A stretch of 64,000 bases of DNA from Brasilonema angustatum HA4187-MV1. GTDB lineage: Bacteria; Cyanobacteriota; Cyanobacteriia; Cyanobacteriales; Nostocaceae. Made by a program: the position numbers and the translations under genes. Positions 46,576-55,358 of the stretch are shown one piece after another. Location: positions 1 through 64,000 of the forward strand of contig JAHHGV010000001.1 of NCBI GenBank assembly GCA_019359695.1, written 5' to 3'. The stretch's first letter is position 1. Each line of letters opens with the position of its first letter. The notes under the pieces were generated by a model. The model had not been told where the DNA came from. It saw only the letters and a list, made by a program, of their open reading frames with translations, and did no database searches.

Positions 46576-48585
46576 TCAACTCTTCCTATCTCCAGCTTGC
46601 GGGGGAACATACTGTCTTTCAAATTTTTCTAAAACCATCACACTGCGTGCATCATTAATTGTCTTGTAAATTAAATCTTGGAACGCTGGATATTCTTCAG
46701 CACTATAAATATCCTTTTGGAACATTAAATTGCGCTGAACGCGAATGTATCCGTTGCCTACTTCATAACGGCTTTTGTATTCTCCAGCGGCATTTGAGAA
46801 GCTTCTATTTTCAGGTAAATGACTGATTTTATATCCAGTAGGTAGTATAATTTTGTACTCCCAACTTCCATTCCCTGCTCCCACAATCAGGGGATACGAA
46901 CGCTTATTAAATCTGATAAATCCGCGCAGCGATTGTGGATTTATCGTACTAATCCCAAAGGGCGTACTGAAATAAATTTGTTTGTCTATACTGACGGCAT
47001 AAGGGCTAAGCCATTTGCCCTTGAGTGTCACAGGTTGATCTAGATTATTGAGATCACTAGTTTCTAGGCTACCACTGCCCCCTTCAGGAGTTGCAGCAAG
47101 AAGTTTATTGACAATTTGGTCTAGTTTATCGGAAGCAAAGTAGCGCCTATACAAACTGTTAATACTTCCGAAGTATTGCACTTCACTTTGCCCGTTGATG
47201 CTTCCATCGTTAGCAATTGTGATTGTACTAGTCATGAAATAGCGATTTTGATTAGCAATGGATTTTGGCGTGTATGCAGTCAGACCTTTTTGTGTTGCCA
47301 TCACTACAAATTTATTGTGTAAAGAAACATCCAGTTGTCCAAAAGATGCATAATTATCAGTCGGATTTGCAAAAATCTTGTAATCAGGTAGATAAATGAT
47401 TGCATGATTAAACTGAGAACTTGTTGGTAATGGAACTGTTTGATATATCGAACCCCAGTTAACTAACACAGGCACAGAATTAATACCTTTCGCTTTTAGT
47501 AAGGTCTGCATTAAAAGCACATAATCTTTACAATCTCCATAACCATTTCGCAAAATTGCTGTAGAAGTATGGGGTATGTAGCCTGCAGATTCTGTCAGGT
47601 AAACGGCAACATATTTAATATTTTGAGCAACCCAGTTATAGATTAATCGTGTCGCTTCAATGCCTTGTTTGTCTCCTGTAATTTTGTCTGCCAGCTTTTT
47701 AATTTCTGGTGTCACCACAGCCTTGTCGTGCCAATTCCGCCAAACGATTTTACCCAGTTCCTCCCAACTATCAAGATTGGAAAACACAAAGATAGAATCA
47801 ACATCTGTAGGATCAACCATGTCATTTTCAGACTGACGGGCTGGCTGGTTGGCAATCACAGCCGTAATTATCCTGCGATCGCCTTGAATTTTATCACTCA
47901 CCACATAAGCACCCCGCTTTTTCCAGCGCAGTTTGAGTGAAGTTGGTATGGAGATTTGCACGGTTTCCTTAACCGATGACTCTCGAAATGATGGAGTCTC
48001 CATGTCGCTAAAGTCAATTGATGGCTTTTTCTGAGTCAGTTTCCATTTAACGAAGGTTTGGCTACCTACCATCAGTTTTGGAAACACCACAGTTGTTGTC
48101 ATACTGTTGGAAAATCCGGGTGCATCCTGTGACTCCTGGCTTGGGCGGGTGAAAATATTTTCTTCAGTGACTTTGACTTTTTCCCCATTCGGTTGAATCA
48201 CATAAGCCTCAACTAATTCCAATGATTGAGTGTCAGGAGAATAACTCTGGCTTGCCCGCTGCCAATCTTCAATTCCCTGTGGAGTTAGCAAAGTCATCCG
48301 TTGGGCAATCACTTCTGTATAGGTGTAGTCTAGATTGACCTGGTAGTGATTCTCATAGTTGTCCATTCTGGCATTTTCAACCACTGGTTTAGCTGCTGGA
48401 GTGGTTGGCTGTTTTTCCGTGGTAGTACCTGCTGTTTGAACTGGAGTTTGAACCTTCCCGTTAGGAGTTTGGGAACTTAAAAGCTGTCTAACCTCAGTGC
48501 CATAGGCTTTCATAGGCACTATACTTAAGAATATGCCGTAAATTAAAGTAATATTTAGTCTTAGTATTTTTTGGACGAATTTCAT
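46576..48585 (-). CDS. DUF3857 and transglutaminase domain exported protein
   Basis: A 669-residue protein with an N-terminal signal segment (about 8-28). A DUF3857 domain (about 75-260) has ITEENIFTRP-like text and a Pro/Ser-rich loop. A transglutaminase-like domain (about 290-400) carries the triad: Cys in GYGDCKDYVLLMQTLL, His in FNHAIIYLP, and Asp in FANPTDNYA. The C-terminal 270 residues are beta-rich. This architecture is widespread in bacteria with unknown substrate, presumably periplasmic. It is convergent with the radical SAM gene, 13 nt apart. Confidence 0.85.
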   Translation of the reverse strand: MKFVQKILRLNITLIYGIFLSIVPMKAYGTEVRQLLSSQTPNGKVQTPVQTAGTTTEKQPTTPAAKPVVENARMDNYENHYQVNLDYTYTEVIAQRMTLLTPQGIEDWQRASQSYSPDTQSLELVEAYVIQPNGEKVKVTEENIFTRPSQESQDAPGFSNSMTTTVVFPKLMVGSQTFVKWKLTQKKPSIDFSDMETPSFRESSVKETVQISIPTSLKLRWKKRGAYVVSDKIQGDRRIITAVIANQPARQSENDMVDPTDVDSIFVFSNLDSWEELGKIVWRNWHDKAVVTPEIKKLADKITGDKQGIEATRLIYNWVAQNIKYVAVYLTESAGYIPHTSTAILRNGYGDCKDYVLLMQTLLKAKGINSVPVLVNWGSIYQTVPLPTSSQFNHAIIYLPDYKIFANPTDNYASFGQLDVSLHNKFVVMATQKGLTAYTPKSIANQNRYFMTSTITIANDGSINGQSEVQYFGSINSLYRRYFASDKLDQIVNKLLAATPEGGSGSLETSDLNNLDQPVTLKGKWLSPYAVSIDKQIYFSTPFGISTINPQSLRGFIRFNKRSYPLIVGAGNGSWEYKIILPTGYKISHLPENRSFSNAAGEYKSRYEVGNGYIRVQRNLMFQKDIYSAEEYPAFQDLIYKTINDARSVMVLEKFERQYVPPQAGDRKS

Positions 48586-48876
48586 TAGGAATTTTCGTAT
48601 TTTTTATGGTGATAAACTTGTCAATAGTAATACACTATCCTCAGTTGTCTTCAATCCTGTTTTTTGTAAGCGCACAGCGCATACCAATCCCTATGCCTAC
48701 GGCTTGCGGCACACTGATCACAAAATCACCATTGTAGTCCTCAGTGCATTGGCGTAGCGTAGCCTTTAAACAGTAAACTAAAAAATAATTGGCGCAAACT
48801 TCAGATCAAATTCAAAACTCAAAACTTTCTCCTTTGTCGTTGCTTAGCGTCTTTGCGTTTCATTTGATTAAATACC
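48586..48876. other. Divergent spacer with dispersed repeats
   Basis: 291 nt containing a CCTATGCCTACGGC-type repeat fragment (about 48690-48715) and a CGTTGCTTAGCGTCTTTGCG element just before the DICT gene. No gene is seen. Confidence 0.35.
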
Positions 48877-50274
48877 ATGTTACAAGGCTCAATTTTACAA
48901 AAGCTAGAAGCAGCTCATCGCCATAGTAAAAGACCAATTCAATACGGTGTTTACTACAAAAATACCTTGGTTTCCTTGTGTCATGCTCTGGAAGACCACA
49001 TTTTGACTGACGACAGTACACCTTTAGTCATCACAGCCTTCCAACAAGGGAAATGGTATTTGCAAGAAGCCGAAAGATATGCAGATATTGCTAAAAAATC
49101 CGGTCAAATCGCGATCATGGCTTCCCTGGATACAGGCTTTGCTGAACATCCCACAAGCCAGTTGCCTAATGTGAACCTGGTAGGATTAGATTCAACTGAT
49201 CCAGTGGCGCAGGAATGGCACTTGATTATTCTCGCCCCAGGATACACAGCAATGGTAATTTGTCAAGAACTTTCAGTTGCTGATTATGGTTCTAGCGGAG
49301 TACCTGCATCAGATGTAGAGCGGAAATTCTACGGCTTGTGGACATTTGAGCCAGAGTTAGTCAAAGAAACAGCAGAATTGGCAATTTCCCACATCGGAGA
49401 ATATAACCCAGAACTGGCACAAAAACTCAAGGCACATAAACAGGCAATTCAGTCGCGTCTTGCAACAGCAGAAGACTTGAGTGCAGTGGTTTCTCGGGTA
49501 GTAGATTACCTCCAAACAGGGCAAGTGAACATTTCCGTGCCTACAGCAACTCGCCATCAAGCGTTGGATGGTAACCTGGTTTCCAACGAAATCCAAGCAT
49601 TTTTACGGATGGCGCAAATTATTGATGCTACTGATACTACCAATCCAATGGCAGCGGCACAAGTGGTAGCGCTAGCAGAAACAATGGGGCAACTTTTGGA
49701 TATTCCTGCATGGCAGATGAAACGTTTGCGTTTTGCAGCTTTGCTGCACCGTATAGATCCATTGCAAAGAGTAGAAAGCGTTCTTTCTCCTGGAACTTCT
49801 ACACGCTACCAAGAAGATACACCCACTTGTGCCTTGAGTTGTCCTTTGGTACCAGGAGCGCAAGTTCTGCGAACTATGCCACAATTGCGAGCGATCGCCC
49901 AAATTATTACACATCAAACTGAGTACTGGGATGGTACAGGTGAACCAGCCGGGTTAGCTGGAGATGAAATTCCTTTGGAGTCGAGAATTCTCGCATTAGT
50001 CGCGGATTTCCAATGGCGGCTGAATCAGAAAGAAAATTCTTTAGATAATCGCGAGGAGATATTTGCTCAAGCTTTAGAAGAGTGCAGGCAACTGCAATCC
50101 CATCGCTTTGATCCTAAACTTGTAGATACATTGGCTTTATTAGTCATGGGTTTACAACAAGGACTGGATGTACCTGTGATGACACCCAAAGCTAGCACTA
50201 GTATGTGGCTACTCAATAGCAGGTTAGATAGCGAAAGCAAAACTAGTGAGCAGATTCGCAGTTACGGCAAATAA
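48877..50274 (+). CDS. DICT sensory domain protein with degenerate HD-GYP-like region
   Basis: A 465-residue signalling protein. The N-terminal 200 residues match the DICT sensory domain (RPIQYGVYYKNTLVSLCHALEDHI, then GKWYLQEAERYADIAKKSGQIAIMA). The C-terminal half has the layout of an HD-GYP phosphodiesterase: FAALLHRIDPL where the family has HD, and HQTEYWDGTGEPAGLAGDEI where it has GYP. It then follows the family with LESRILALVADFQ. Two signature positions are replaced (HR for HD, GEP for GYP), so cyclic-di-GMP hydrolysis is doubtful and a binding or scaffold role is possible. It lies 93 nt before the pentapeptide gene on the same strand. Confidence 0.8.
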   Translation: MLQGSILQKLEAAHRHSKRPIQYGVYYKNTLVSLCHALEDHILTDDSTPLVITAFQQGKWYLQEAERYADIAKKSGQIAIMASLDTGFAEHPTSQLPNVNLVGLDSTDPVAQEWHLIILAPGYTAMVICQELSVADYGSSGVPASDVERKFYGLWTFEPELVKETAELAISHIGEYNPELAQKLKAHKQAIQSRLATAEDLSAVVSRVVDYLQTGQVNISVPTATRHQALDGNLVSNEIQAFLRMAQIIDATDTTNPMAAAQVVALAETMGQLLDIPAWQMKRLRFAALLHRIDPLQRVESVLSPGTSTRYQEDTPTCALSCPLVPGAQVLRTMPQLRAIAQIITHQTEYWDGTGEPAGLAGDEIPLESRILALVADFQWRLNQKENSLDNREEIFAQALEECRQLQSHRFDPKLVDTLALLVMGLQQGLDVPVMTPKASTSMWLLNSRLDSESKTSEQIRSYGK

Positions 50275-50367
50275 TCATTTGATACAAAAGCTCACAGACG
50301 CTGAGAAACTCTTTGTACCTTTGTGTCTGTGTGCAAAATTTAATGATCTTGATAATCCATAATTTAT

Positions 50368-51006
50368 ATGAACATAGAAGAAATTCGATTAGGAAAACTC
50401 AAAAATCTGCCAGGAACAAATTTAGAGGACGAAGATTTATCAAATGCTGATTTAAGTCGCGTTAATCTTGCTGGTGCTCACCTTGTTGGCACAATTTTTA
50501 CACGTTCCAAACTCGAAGGTGGACATTTAGAAGGTGCTAATTTGATGGGAGCCAACCTCGTAGAAACTGATTTGCGCGCGAACCTTATGGGAGCGAACTT
50601 GATGCAAGCAGATTTGACAGGCGCTGACTTACGAGGTGGGAATTTGCGTGGTGCTAATTTAATGGGAGCAAGACTGAGTCAAGTATCGTTTATCGGTGCT
50701 TTCTTGAGTGGTGCCAATTTGATGAATGTTAACTTGCAAGGTGTTGACTTTCGAGGTGCTGACTTGCGAGGGGCTAATTTGACTGGGGCGAATCTTAAAG
50801 GTGCAGACTTGAGTCGCGCTGATTTACAAGGTGCGTTGTTGAGTGAGGCGAATTTGGAAGAAACTGACTTGCGCAAAGCCAATCTTGCTGGTGCGAATTT
50901 GACGGGTGCTAATTTACTTTGTGCTGAATTAGACGGTGCTAATTTGAGTGGCGTGAATTTGGAGAGGGCGTGTTTGGTAGGGACATCGGTTGAGAGAGTT
51001 TCGTGA
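50368..51006 (+). CDS. Pentapeptide repeat protein
   Basis: A 212-residue protein made almost wholly of A(D/N)LXX pentapeptides (ANLMGANLVETDL and so on), giving a right-handed quadrilateral beta-helix of about nine coils from residue 20 to 205. The first 20 residues (NIEEIRLGKLKNLPG) form a short cap. There are no membrane segments. Such proteins are abundant in cyanobacteria and their roles are mostly unknown. A vapB-like relic starts 10 nt after its stop. Confidence 0.93.
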   Translation: MNIEEIRLGKLKNLPGTNLEDEDLSNADLSRVNLAGAHLVGTIFTRSKLEGGHLEGANLMGANLVETDLRANLMGANLMQADLTGADLRGGNLRGANLMGARLSQVSFIGAFLSGANLMNVNLQGVDFRGADLRGANLTGANLKGADLSRADLQGALLSEANLEETDLRKANLAGANLTGANLLCAELDGANLSGVNLERACLVGTSVERVS

Positions 51007-51016
51007 GGAAAAAGTT

Positions 51017-51259
51017 ATGAGTCTACAGGAAGTTCTTAAGCAAGCATTGCAGCTTTCAACAGTGGACAAGGTGCGTTTGATTGAGCAAATTGCTCCTGAA
51101 ATAGAACGCGAGTTAATCGACAACCCGTCTACGCCCCGTAAATCATTGTGGGGTTTATGTGCCGATTTGGGACAAGCACCTTCACAATCTGAAATTGATG
51201 CAGCCCGCACTCAGGAATGGGCTAACTTCCCATGCTGTACTAGCAGAAGTTCCATTTGA
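51017..51259 (+). pseudogene. VapB-type antitoxin, 3' end lost
   Basis: From the ATG at 51017 the first 70 or so residues (SLQEVLKQALQL, TVDKVRLIEQIAPEIERELI, RKSLWGLCADLG, TQEWANFP) are those of the cyanobacterial antitoxins found just before PIN-domain toxins. After WANFP the normal ending is replaced by CCTSRSSI and a stop. That sequence is the out-of-frame reading of the toxin gene, so a deletion has joined the two genes. Confidence 0.75.
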
Positions 51260-51413
51260 TCGACATATAGCCCAAGCTTTGCGTTTAGTTGAGCGCACAC
51301 AAGTGCCAGATTTACCAGATCGTATTGTCGCTGCTACAGCCTTGCATCTGGGAGTGCCAGTGATTAGTCGGGACAGCAAAATTAAACTATCCAGCATTAA
51401 CACTATTTGGTGA
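51229..51413 (+). pseudogene. VapC PIN-domain toxin, 5' half deleted
   Basis: The frame from about 51229 encodes HAVLAEVPFDRHIAQALRL, then VPDLPDRIVAATALHLGVPVISRDSKI and a stop. This is the C-terminal half of a PIN toxin with its later acidic residues (Asp in PDRI, Asp in SRDSKI). The first half, with the first catalytic Asp, is missing. No ribonuclease activity is expected. Confidence 0.75.
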
Positions 51414-51458
51414 TGGAGTACTTTGTCTGTAACCCAGCAAAACTCCATTTTTGATTAT

Positions 51459-52283
51459 TCAAATTTTCACTACCCGCCCCCTCATCCACAACGCCAGCCC
51501 ACCCAAAAACACCAACCCTATTACCGCTGCCAAAGGATTATCATTCACTCCCGTTACCCAGTCGGGAACTTGACGAGAATATTTCATCAATCCCCCAACA
51601 TTAATAATGTAGTATCCCCAAACTAAACCACCATGTAAACCAATCGATAAACCTAGGCGTCCCCTGGAACCCCACTTCGCCCATACCAGTGTTAACCCTA
51701 GCAACAATAAGCCAAAAAATTGCGGGGAGGTGCGAATGACTTCTGGCAGTGGTTTAATAAAGTGGGCGATCGCAAAAATGGTGGCATCTGTCCAAAGTAC
51801 GACAGGGGGGGTATAATCCCGCTGCAGTTCATCCAATATCCACCCCCGGAAAAACAATTCCTCTGCAAACGCCACACCCAAACTGGTAATTAACCCTTCT
51901 AAAACAACTCTGAGCAAAAAAATATTAGGTTTTTGCCACACCAACCAACCCAGGAGTCCTTCTAAACTAAATAGAATCAGAATGGTAATCAGCCCAATAG
52001 CCAAGCCACGCAGCAGTTCCACTCCATTGAGGCGTGTTCTTTCTAAACCATAGTGCCGAAATATCTGTCGCTGCTGGTATACATATTTGTTCCATATAGG
52101 AAGAAGCACGAAAAATCCAATTGCCAGCGGTACCATAGTCAAGATAGTGACTAAATTGGAATCATCTACCAACAAATAAATAGGTACGGCTATGGGCAAC
52201 CATATTCCCACCAAAGTTAATATAAAAGCGCCCAGCCTTATTGGGGCAGGGCGTTGGCGTAAACGGAGTAAAACTTTTTTCAA
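51459..52283 (-). CDS. CPBP family intramembrane glutamic endopeptidase
   Basis: A 274-residue multi-spanning protein (about seven hydrophobic segments) of the CPBP (CAAX protease and bacteriocin-processing) family. The motifs are FAEELFFRGWILDEL (EEXXXR), IFAIAHF with the second His, and IGLHGGLVWG with the third. Substrate unknown. It lies 14 nt downstream of clpS on the same strand, so both may be transcribed together. Confidence 0.88.
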   Translation of the reverse strand: MKKVLLRLRQRPAPIRLGAFILTLVGIWLPIAVPIYLLVDDSNLVTILTMVPLAIGFFVLLPIWNKYVYQQRQIFRHYGLERTRLNGVELLRGLAIGLITILILFSLEGLLGWLVWQKPNIFLLRVVLEGLITSLGVAFAEELFFRGWILDELQRDYTPPVVLWTDATIFAIAHFIKPLPEVIRTSPQFFGLLLLGLTLVWAKWGSRGRLGLSIGLHGGLVWGYYIINVGGLMKYSRQVPDWVTGVNDNPLAAVIGLVFLGGLALWMRGRVVKI

Positions 52284-52297
52284 TTCAAATAGCCCAA

Positions 52298-52579
52298 CTA
52301 TTCCTCAGGCTCAATTGTGCTGGTCAAACCATGAGTTTTCAATGTTTCGCAATAGAACTCAGCGTGTTCTTGAGCGCAAGTAATCACTAAGGCAAACCCA
52401 TTGCTATGCGCTTCCATCATAATGCTGACAGCCTGAGGCTGAGTAAGATTTGGCACTGTGGTTAATAGAACTTCTACCACATGCTCCATAGAGTTGTGGT
52501 TATCGTTATGAAGCAAAACGCGATACCGAGGCGCTAGCTTGCGGGATGTTGAATTCTTCTGTAAAGTTTCGACAGACAC
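52298..52579 (-). CDS. clpS: ATP-dependent Clp protease adaptor ClpS
   Basis: A 93-residue N-end-rule adaptor that delivers substrates to ClpC/ClpP. The core YRVLLHNDNHNSMEHVVEVL and the later MEAHSNGFALVITCAQEHAEFY match ClpS, with the Asn-Asp pair and Met of the N-degron pocket region. Length is typical. Cyanobacteria carry more than one ClpS paralogue; which one this is cannot be decided here. Confidence 0.92.
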   Translation of the reverse strand: MSVETLQKNSTSRKLAPRYRVLLHNDNHNSMEHVVEVLLTTVPNLTQPQAVSIMMEAHSNGFALVITCAQEHAEFYCETLKTHGLTSTIEPEE

Positions 52580-52789
52580 GGCTCTTTACTCTTTTTTGGC
52601 TGAATTAGTACAGCACAATATTTGTCAAAATATTGCTTAACACTTATTTATCTATTTTATAGCATACTCATACAAATGTGGGGTTAGTCAAAATTTTTGC
52701 GCTTCTGGGTTGATAAGTGCATGGCTTTCGTGTGCGTTGACACCTTATTCTCTTAAAATTAATGAAAATATAGTTGTCGCCTAAACTGC

Positions 52790-53146
52790 ATGAACATGAC
52801 TGTGGAGTTTCAAGCAGGACAAATTGTGTACTTAGAGCATAGCGACAGGAGGCTGTACGCAGAAGTCATTCAAGTAGTCGTTTCCCGTCAGTTGTGTTGG
52901 GTACGTCCTTTGCTGCTGGTCGCCTTCACTCAAGAAATGCCGCAGATCATTGACCTGCGAGATACCTCTGATCTGCTTTGGTATGTGAATGTATTTCAGC
53001 CTGCTTTAGACACAGAAGTGATCGGTTTTTTGAGTCAGGTTTTAGCAAAAGAACCAAAACCTGGAGAGACAACAGAAGCTAAGCAACAACGAAATCAGTT
53101 TCTTCACGACATTTGGCAAGCACAAAAAGAAAGTTCTGAGTCTTGA
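52790..53146 (+). CDS. Conserved cyanobacterial hypothetical protein
   Basis: A 118-residue soluble protein (FQAGQIVYLEHSDRRLYAEVIQVV, RQLCWVRPLLLV, then IDLRDTSDLLWYVNVFQPALD). I recall homologues only from cyanobacteria and know no function. An ATG at 52796 is an equal alternative start. It is convergent with the dapL-like relic that follows. Confidence 0.7.
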   Translation: MNMTVEFQAGQIVYLEHSDRRLYAEVIQVVVSRQLCWVRPLLLVAFTQEMPQIIDLRDTSDLLWYVNVFQPALDTEVIGFLSQVLAKEPKPGETTEAKQQRNQFLHDIWQAQKESSES

Positions 53147-53159
53147 GGTGCAAAAGTGC

Positions 53160-53569
53160 TTTGCTCAGGTGCGTAGTCGTGAGTTGACGGCTGATCTATC
53201 GCTTCATGCATTGCTTGAGTGATGTGAGCAGGCGTTGGTTTATTTGGGTCTGCCTCAATACGGTTCAGTTAAGACATTTATTTGTTGAGGCGGCACCAGG
53301 AGTAGGGAGCAGGGAGAAAACCGATCCACATGAAGAGCGTTTCTCCCCCTCCCCCTGCTCCCGAGCGTAGCGTGCTCCCTGCTTGCCTTGCTCCAGCTTT
53401 CTCGCCGCGCAAAGCGCTAACACGAGCAAATTTCTTATCCCAAGCGTATTGGGGTCTGCCTTTGCTATATGAATGATGTCAACTCCCTGAGCAATCAGTT
53501 GGTTGTGTGTGTGCTCAATTTTGGCAGGTAAGGAGGAATTTTTTCTAAACTTCGAGCAAACTGTATGGC
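53160..53569 (-). pseudogene. LL-diaminopimelate aminotransferase-like relic, split by insertion
   Basis: Read on the minus strand, 53569-53462 gives IQFARSLEKIPPYL, a 1-nt frameshift, then KIEHTHNQLIAQGVDIIH. Then 53255-53160 gives KADPNKPTPAHITQAMHEAI and QPSTHDYAP. Together these match the first 60 or so residues of DapL-type aminotransferases. Between the two parts lies a 196-bp element. Excising it with one copy of a 10-bp duplication restores the frame exactly. The start codon reads ATA and everything after residue 60 is lost, so the gene is dead. Confidence 0.75.
53256..53451. mobile_element. 196-bp MITE-like insertion with 10-bp target duplication
   Basis: The left end CAATACGGTTCAGTTAAGACATTT and the right end, reverse complemented, CAATACGCTTGGGATAAG and on, share 19 of 24 positions as terminal inverted repeats. 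GGGTCTGCCT occurs at 53246-53255 and 53452-53461 as a perfect target-site duplication. The interior is GC-rich repeat text with no ORF. It is a non-autonomous element; the transposase that moved it is not in the window. Confidence 0.8.
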
Positions 53570-53800
53570 AATGATTTCTGACTAATGCAAATGTGAAAGC
53601 ACTCTCTTTTCAGTTTCTTTTCAGTTTACGCTTTGCCATCAGCCATAGACTTAACCTTTAGAAAAAGTATCAGTAGTGACAATATTCAAGCTTGAGTATT
53701 GGTACTACCGTTACTGTAGTTTTTATTTTATCTCCTATTGAAGTTCGGTGACTACTATAGTCTTTACTTAATTTCAGTAAAAAGCTATCAATCCAAGCAC

Positions 53801-54007
53801 TTAGAATAAACAACCTGCACTTGGAACCAACTGAACACGACCAGCATCCATCTCTGCCATTAAGAGTTCTAAAGCTTCATAGTCAACGTCTGAAATATAA
53901 CCCAGTTGTGTCAATTCTGAGTTGATTTCATTTTCTATTTCAGGAGTCAACTTTTTTATATCAAGAGCTTTTTCTACTAATCGACGAATAGAGTATTTTG
54001 TTGTCAT
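53801..54007 (-). CDS. Small conserved cyanobacterial protein
   Basis: A 68-residue acidic protein (TTKYSIRRLVEKALDIKKLTPE, then ISDVDYEALELLMAEMDAGRV). I recall short proteins of this kind in several cyanobacterial genomes, often without annotation. The Met at 54007 is preferred to the in-frame ATG at 54037 because it begins the conserved part. The DVDYEALELL segment suggests a helical protein-protein interaction domain. Function unknown. Confidence 0.65.
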   Translation of the reverse strand: MTTKYSIRRLVEKALDIKKLTPEIENEINSELTQLGYISDVDYEALELLMAEMDAGRVQLVPSAGCLF

Positions 54008-54037
54008 TCTGATTACACCCAGTTTATAGGTAATCAT

Positions 54038-54892
54038 TATCTATGGTATCATTTGATATAAAGAGTGATCTTAAACTGTCTGTGTAAGCGATCAAGATCA
54101 CAAAAATCTGGAAACATAGTGCTTGACCAAAGAAACTTTGCTAGGTGAAAAATTTTTGGAATGCTTACTCTTAAAGAGTTTTACAAAAAATATACCTAGC
54201 AAAGTTAGCTTGGTGGACTAATAGCTCATTGCTGCTTCAACTATCTGCCAATTATCAACAGACTTATTGCTCAAATGGGAAAGAGGCAAGTAAGTAGGGT
54301 TGTACACGTCTACGTTTTAACCCACACGGCAAAATCCGGTCATGGGGGCATTTTAACGCGACTAATCGTGACGTCAAAGCAGTTAAGAAAGTAAAAAGGC
54401 ACCGCAGTTGTTCAGTACGAGTGATGAGGCGGATAAAAATCCTGATCTGTTGTACCACAACAGTTGCACACCTCATGTAAAGATGCTGCTTTGAACAACG
54501 CGAGGGTTTGGATATTCCATAAAGGAACTATTCGCTCACTGCGGGGGTTTGTGTGTCTTATTTTTGAGATAGGTTTATCAACGAAGTGACTGTTGTAAGG
54601 TTAACGCTTCCTCTAGCAATTCAATCGAAGTATGATAAATAAAAATTTTAGGTGTAATTAGCTGTTTATCCTCGCCTCTACGGCAATTTGTGAAGATTAT
54701 ATTTTCCTAAATCTAAAAAAAAAGTATATTGAAACACAGTTACACTAGGGTTTTTGACAATCTTTAAACAATAACTCTATAGCAATAAAGATTCAGCAAA
54801 GAGAACTAAGACGAATGGTCGATGTGAGAAAAAAAAGTTTATGGTCAAATACATCTAACCTTAAAGTTCAATAACTTTAATAGGATCTAACG
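54038..54892. other. Long spacer with possible transposase remnant
   Basis: About 850 nt without an intact gene. 54264-54500 on the minus strand may be a transposase C-terminus (listed separately). The rest is AT-rich, with the promoter of the STAS gene near its right end. Confidence 0.4.
54264..54500 (-). pseudogene. Possible IS4-type transposase C-terminal fragment
   Basis: The minus-strand frame ends with RLVALKCPHDRILPCGLKRR and YLLASFPFE. This resembles the basic KRR end of IS4-family transposases (Arg-Pro-Gly-Arg, Pro-Arg, Lys-Arg-Arg, Tyr-Pro, Leu, Pro). No catalytic part, terminal repeat or second copy is visible. This is a weak call. Confidence 0.35.
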
Positions 54893-55237
54893 ATGCAAGT
54901 AGTACTAGACTATCCAAAAATAACTGTTATTAGTCCTCAAGGTTGCCTAAATGCCACAAACGCTTTAGAATTCGAAACAAATATCACAAAAGCACTATCA
55001 CAAGATGGTATTTCTTTGTTACTCGTAGACTTAGAGTATGTGGAATCCCTAGACAGTGCGGGTTTAATGGCATTAGTGTCTGCGCTCAAGCTATCTCAGA
55101 AACTAGAACGGCGCTTCAGCCTGTGCTCAGTTTCACCCTGCTTGAGAATTATATTTGAAATGACTCAGTTAGATAGGGTTTTTGAGATATTTGAAGGGAA
55201 AGCGGCATTTGAAGCAGCTTGCTTCCCGATGCAATAA
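54893..55237 (+). CDS. STAS-domain anti-sigma factor antagonist-like protein
   Basis: A 114-residue single STAS domain: ITVISPQGCLNATNALEFE, then LLVDLEYVESLDSAGLMALVSALKL with the conserved Ser of Asp-Ser-Ala-Gly that is the phosphorylation site in SpoIIAA-like proteins. It ends LCSVSPCLRIIFEMTQLDRVFEIF. It would regulate an anti-sigma kinase or a related partner-switching pathway; no kinase or phosphatase gene is adjacent. Confidence 0.88.
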   Translation: MQVVLDYPKITVISPQGCLNATNALEFETNITKALSQDGISLLLVDLEYVESLDSAGLMALVSALKLSQKLERRFSLCSVSPCLRIIFEMTQLDRVFEIFEGKAAFEAACFPMQ

Positions 55238-55358
55238 ATGAGAGTGAACTCATGTCTAAAAAAGTCTTAAGGAAAAATAAGTGGCTCTGTTGAAACACCT
55301 AAGAAATGCTAAAGTTAAAAGTGAGTAGCTGTAATTAAGGTAGCTAAAAGATAGCACA

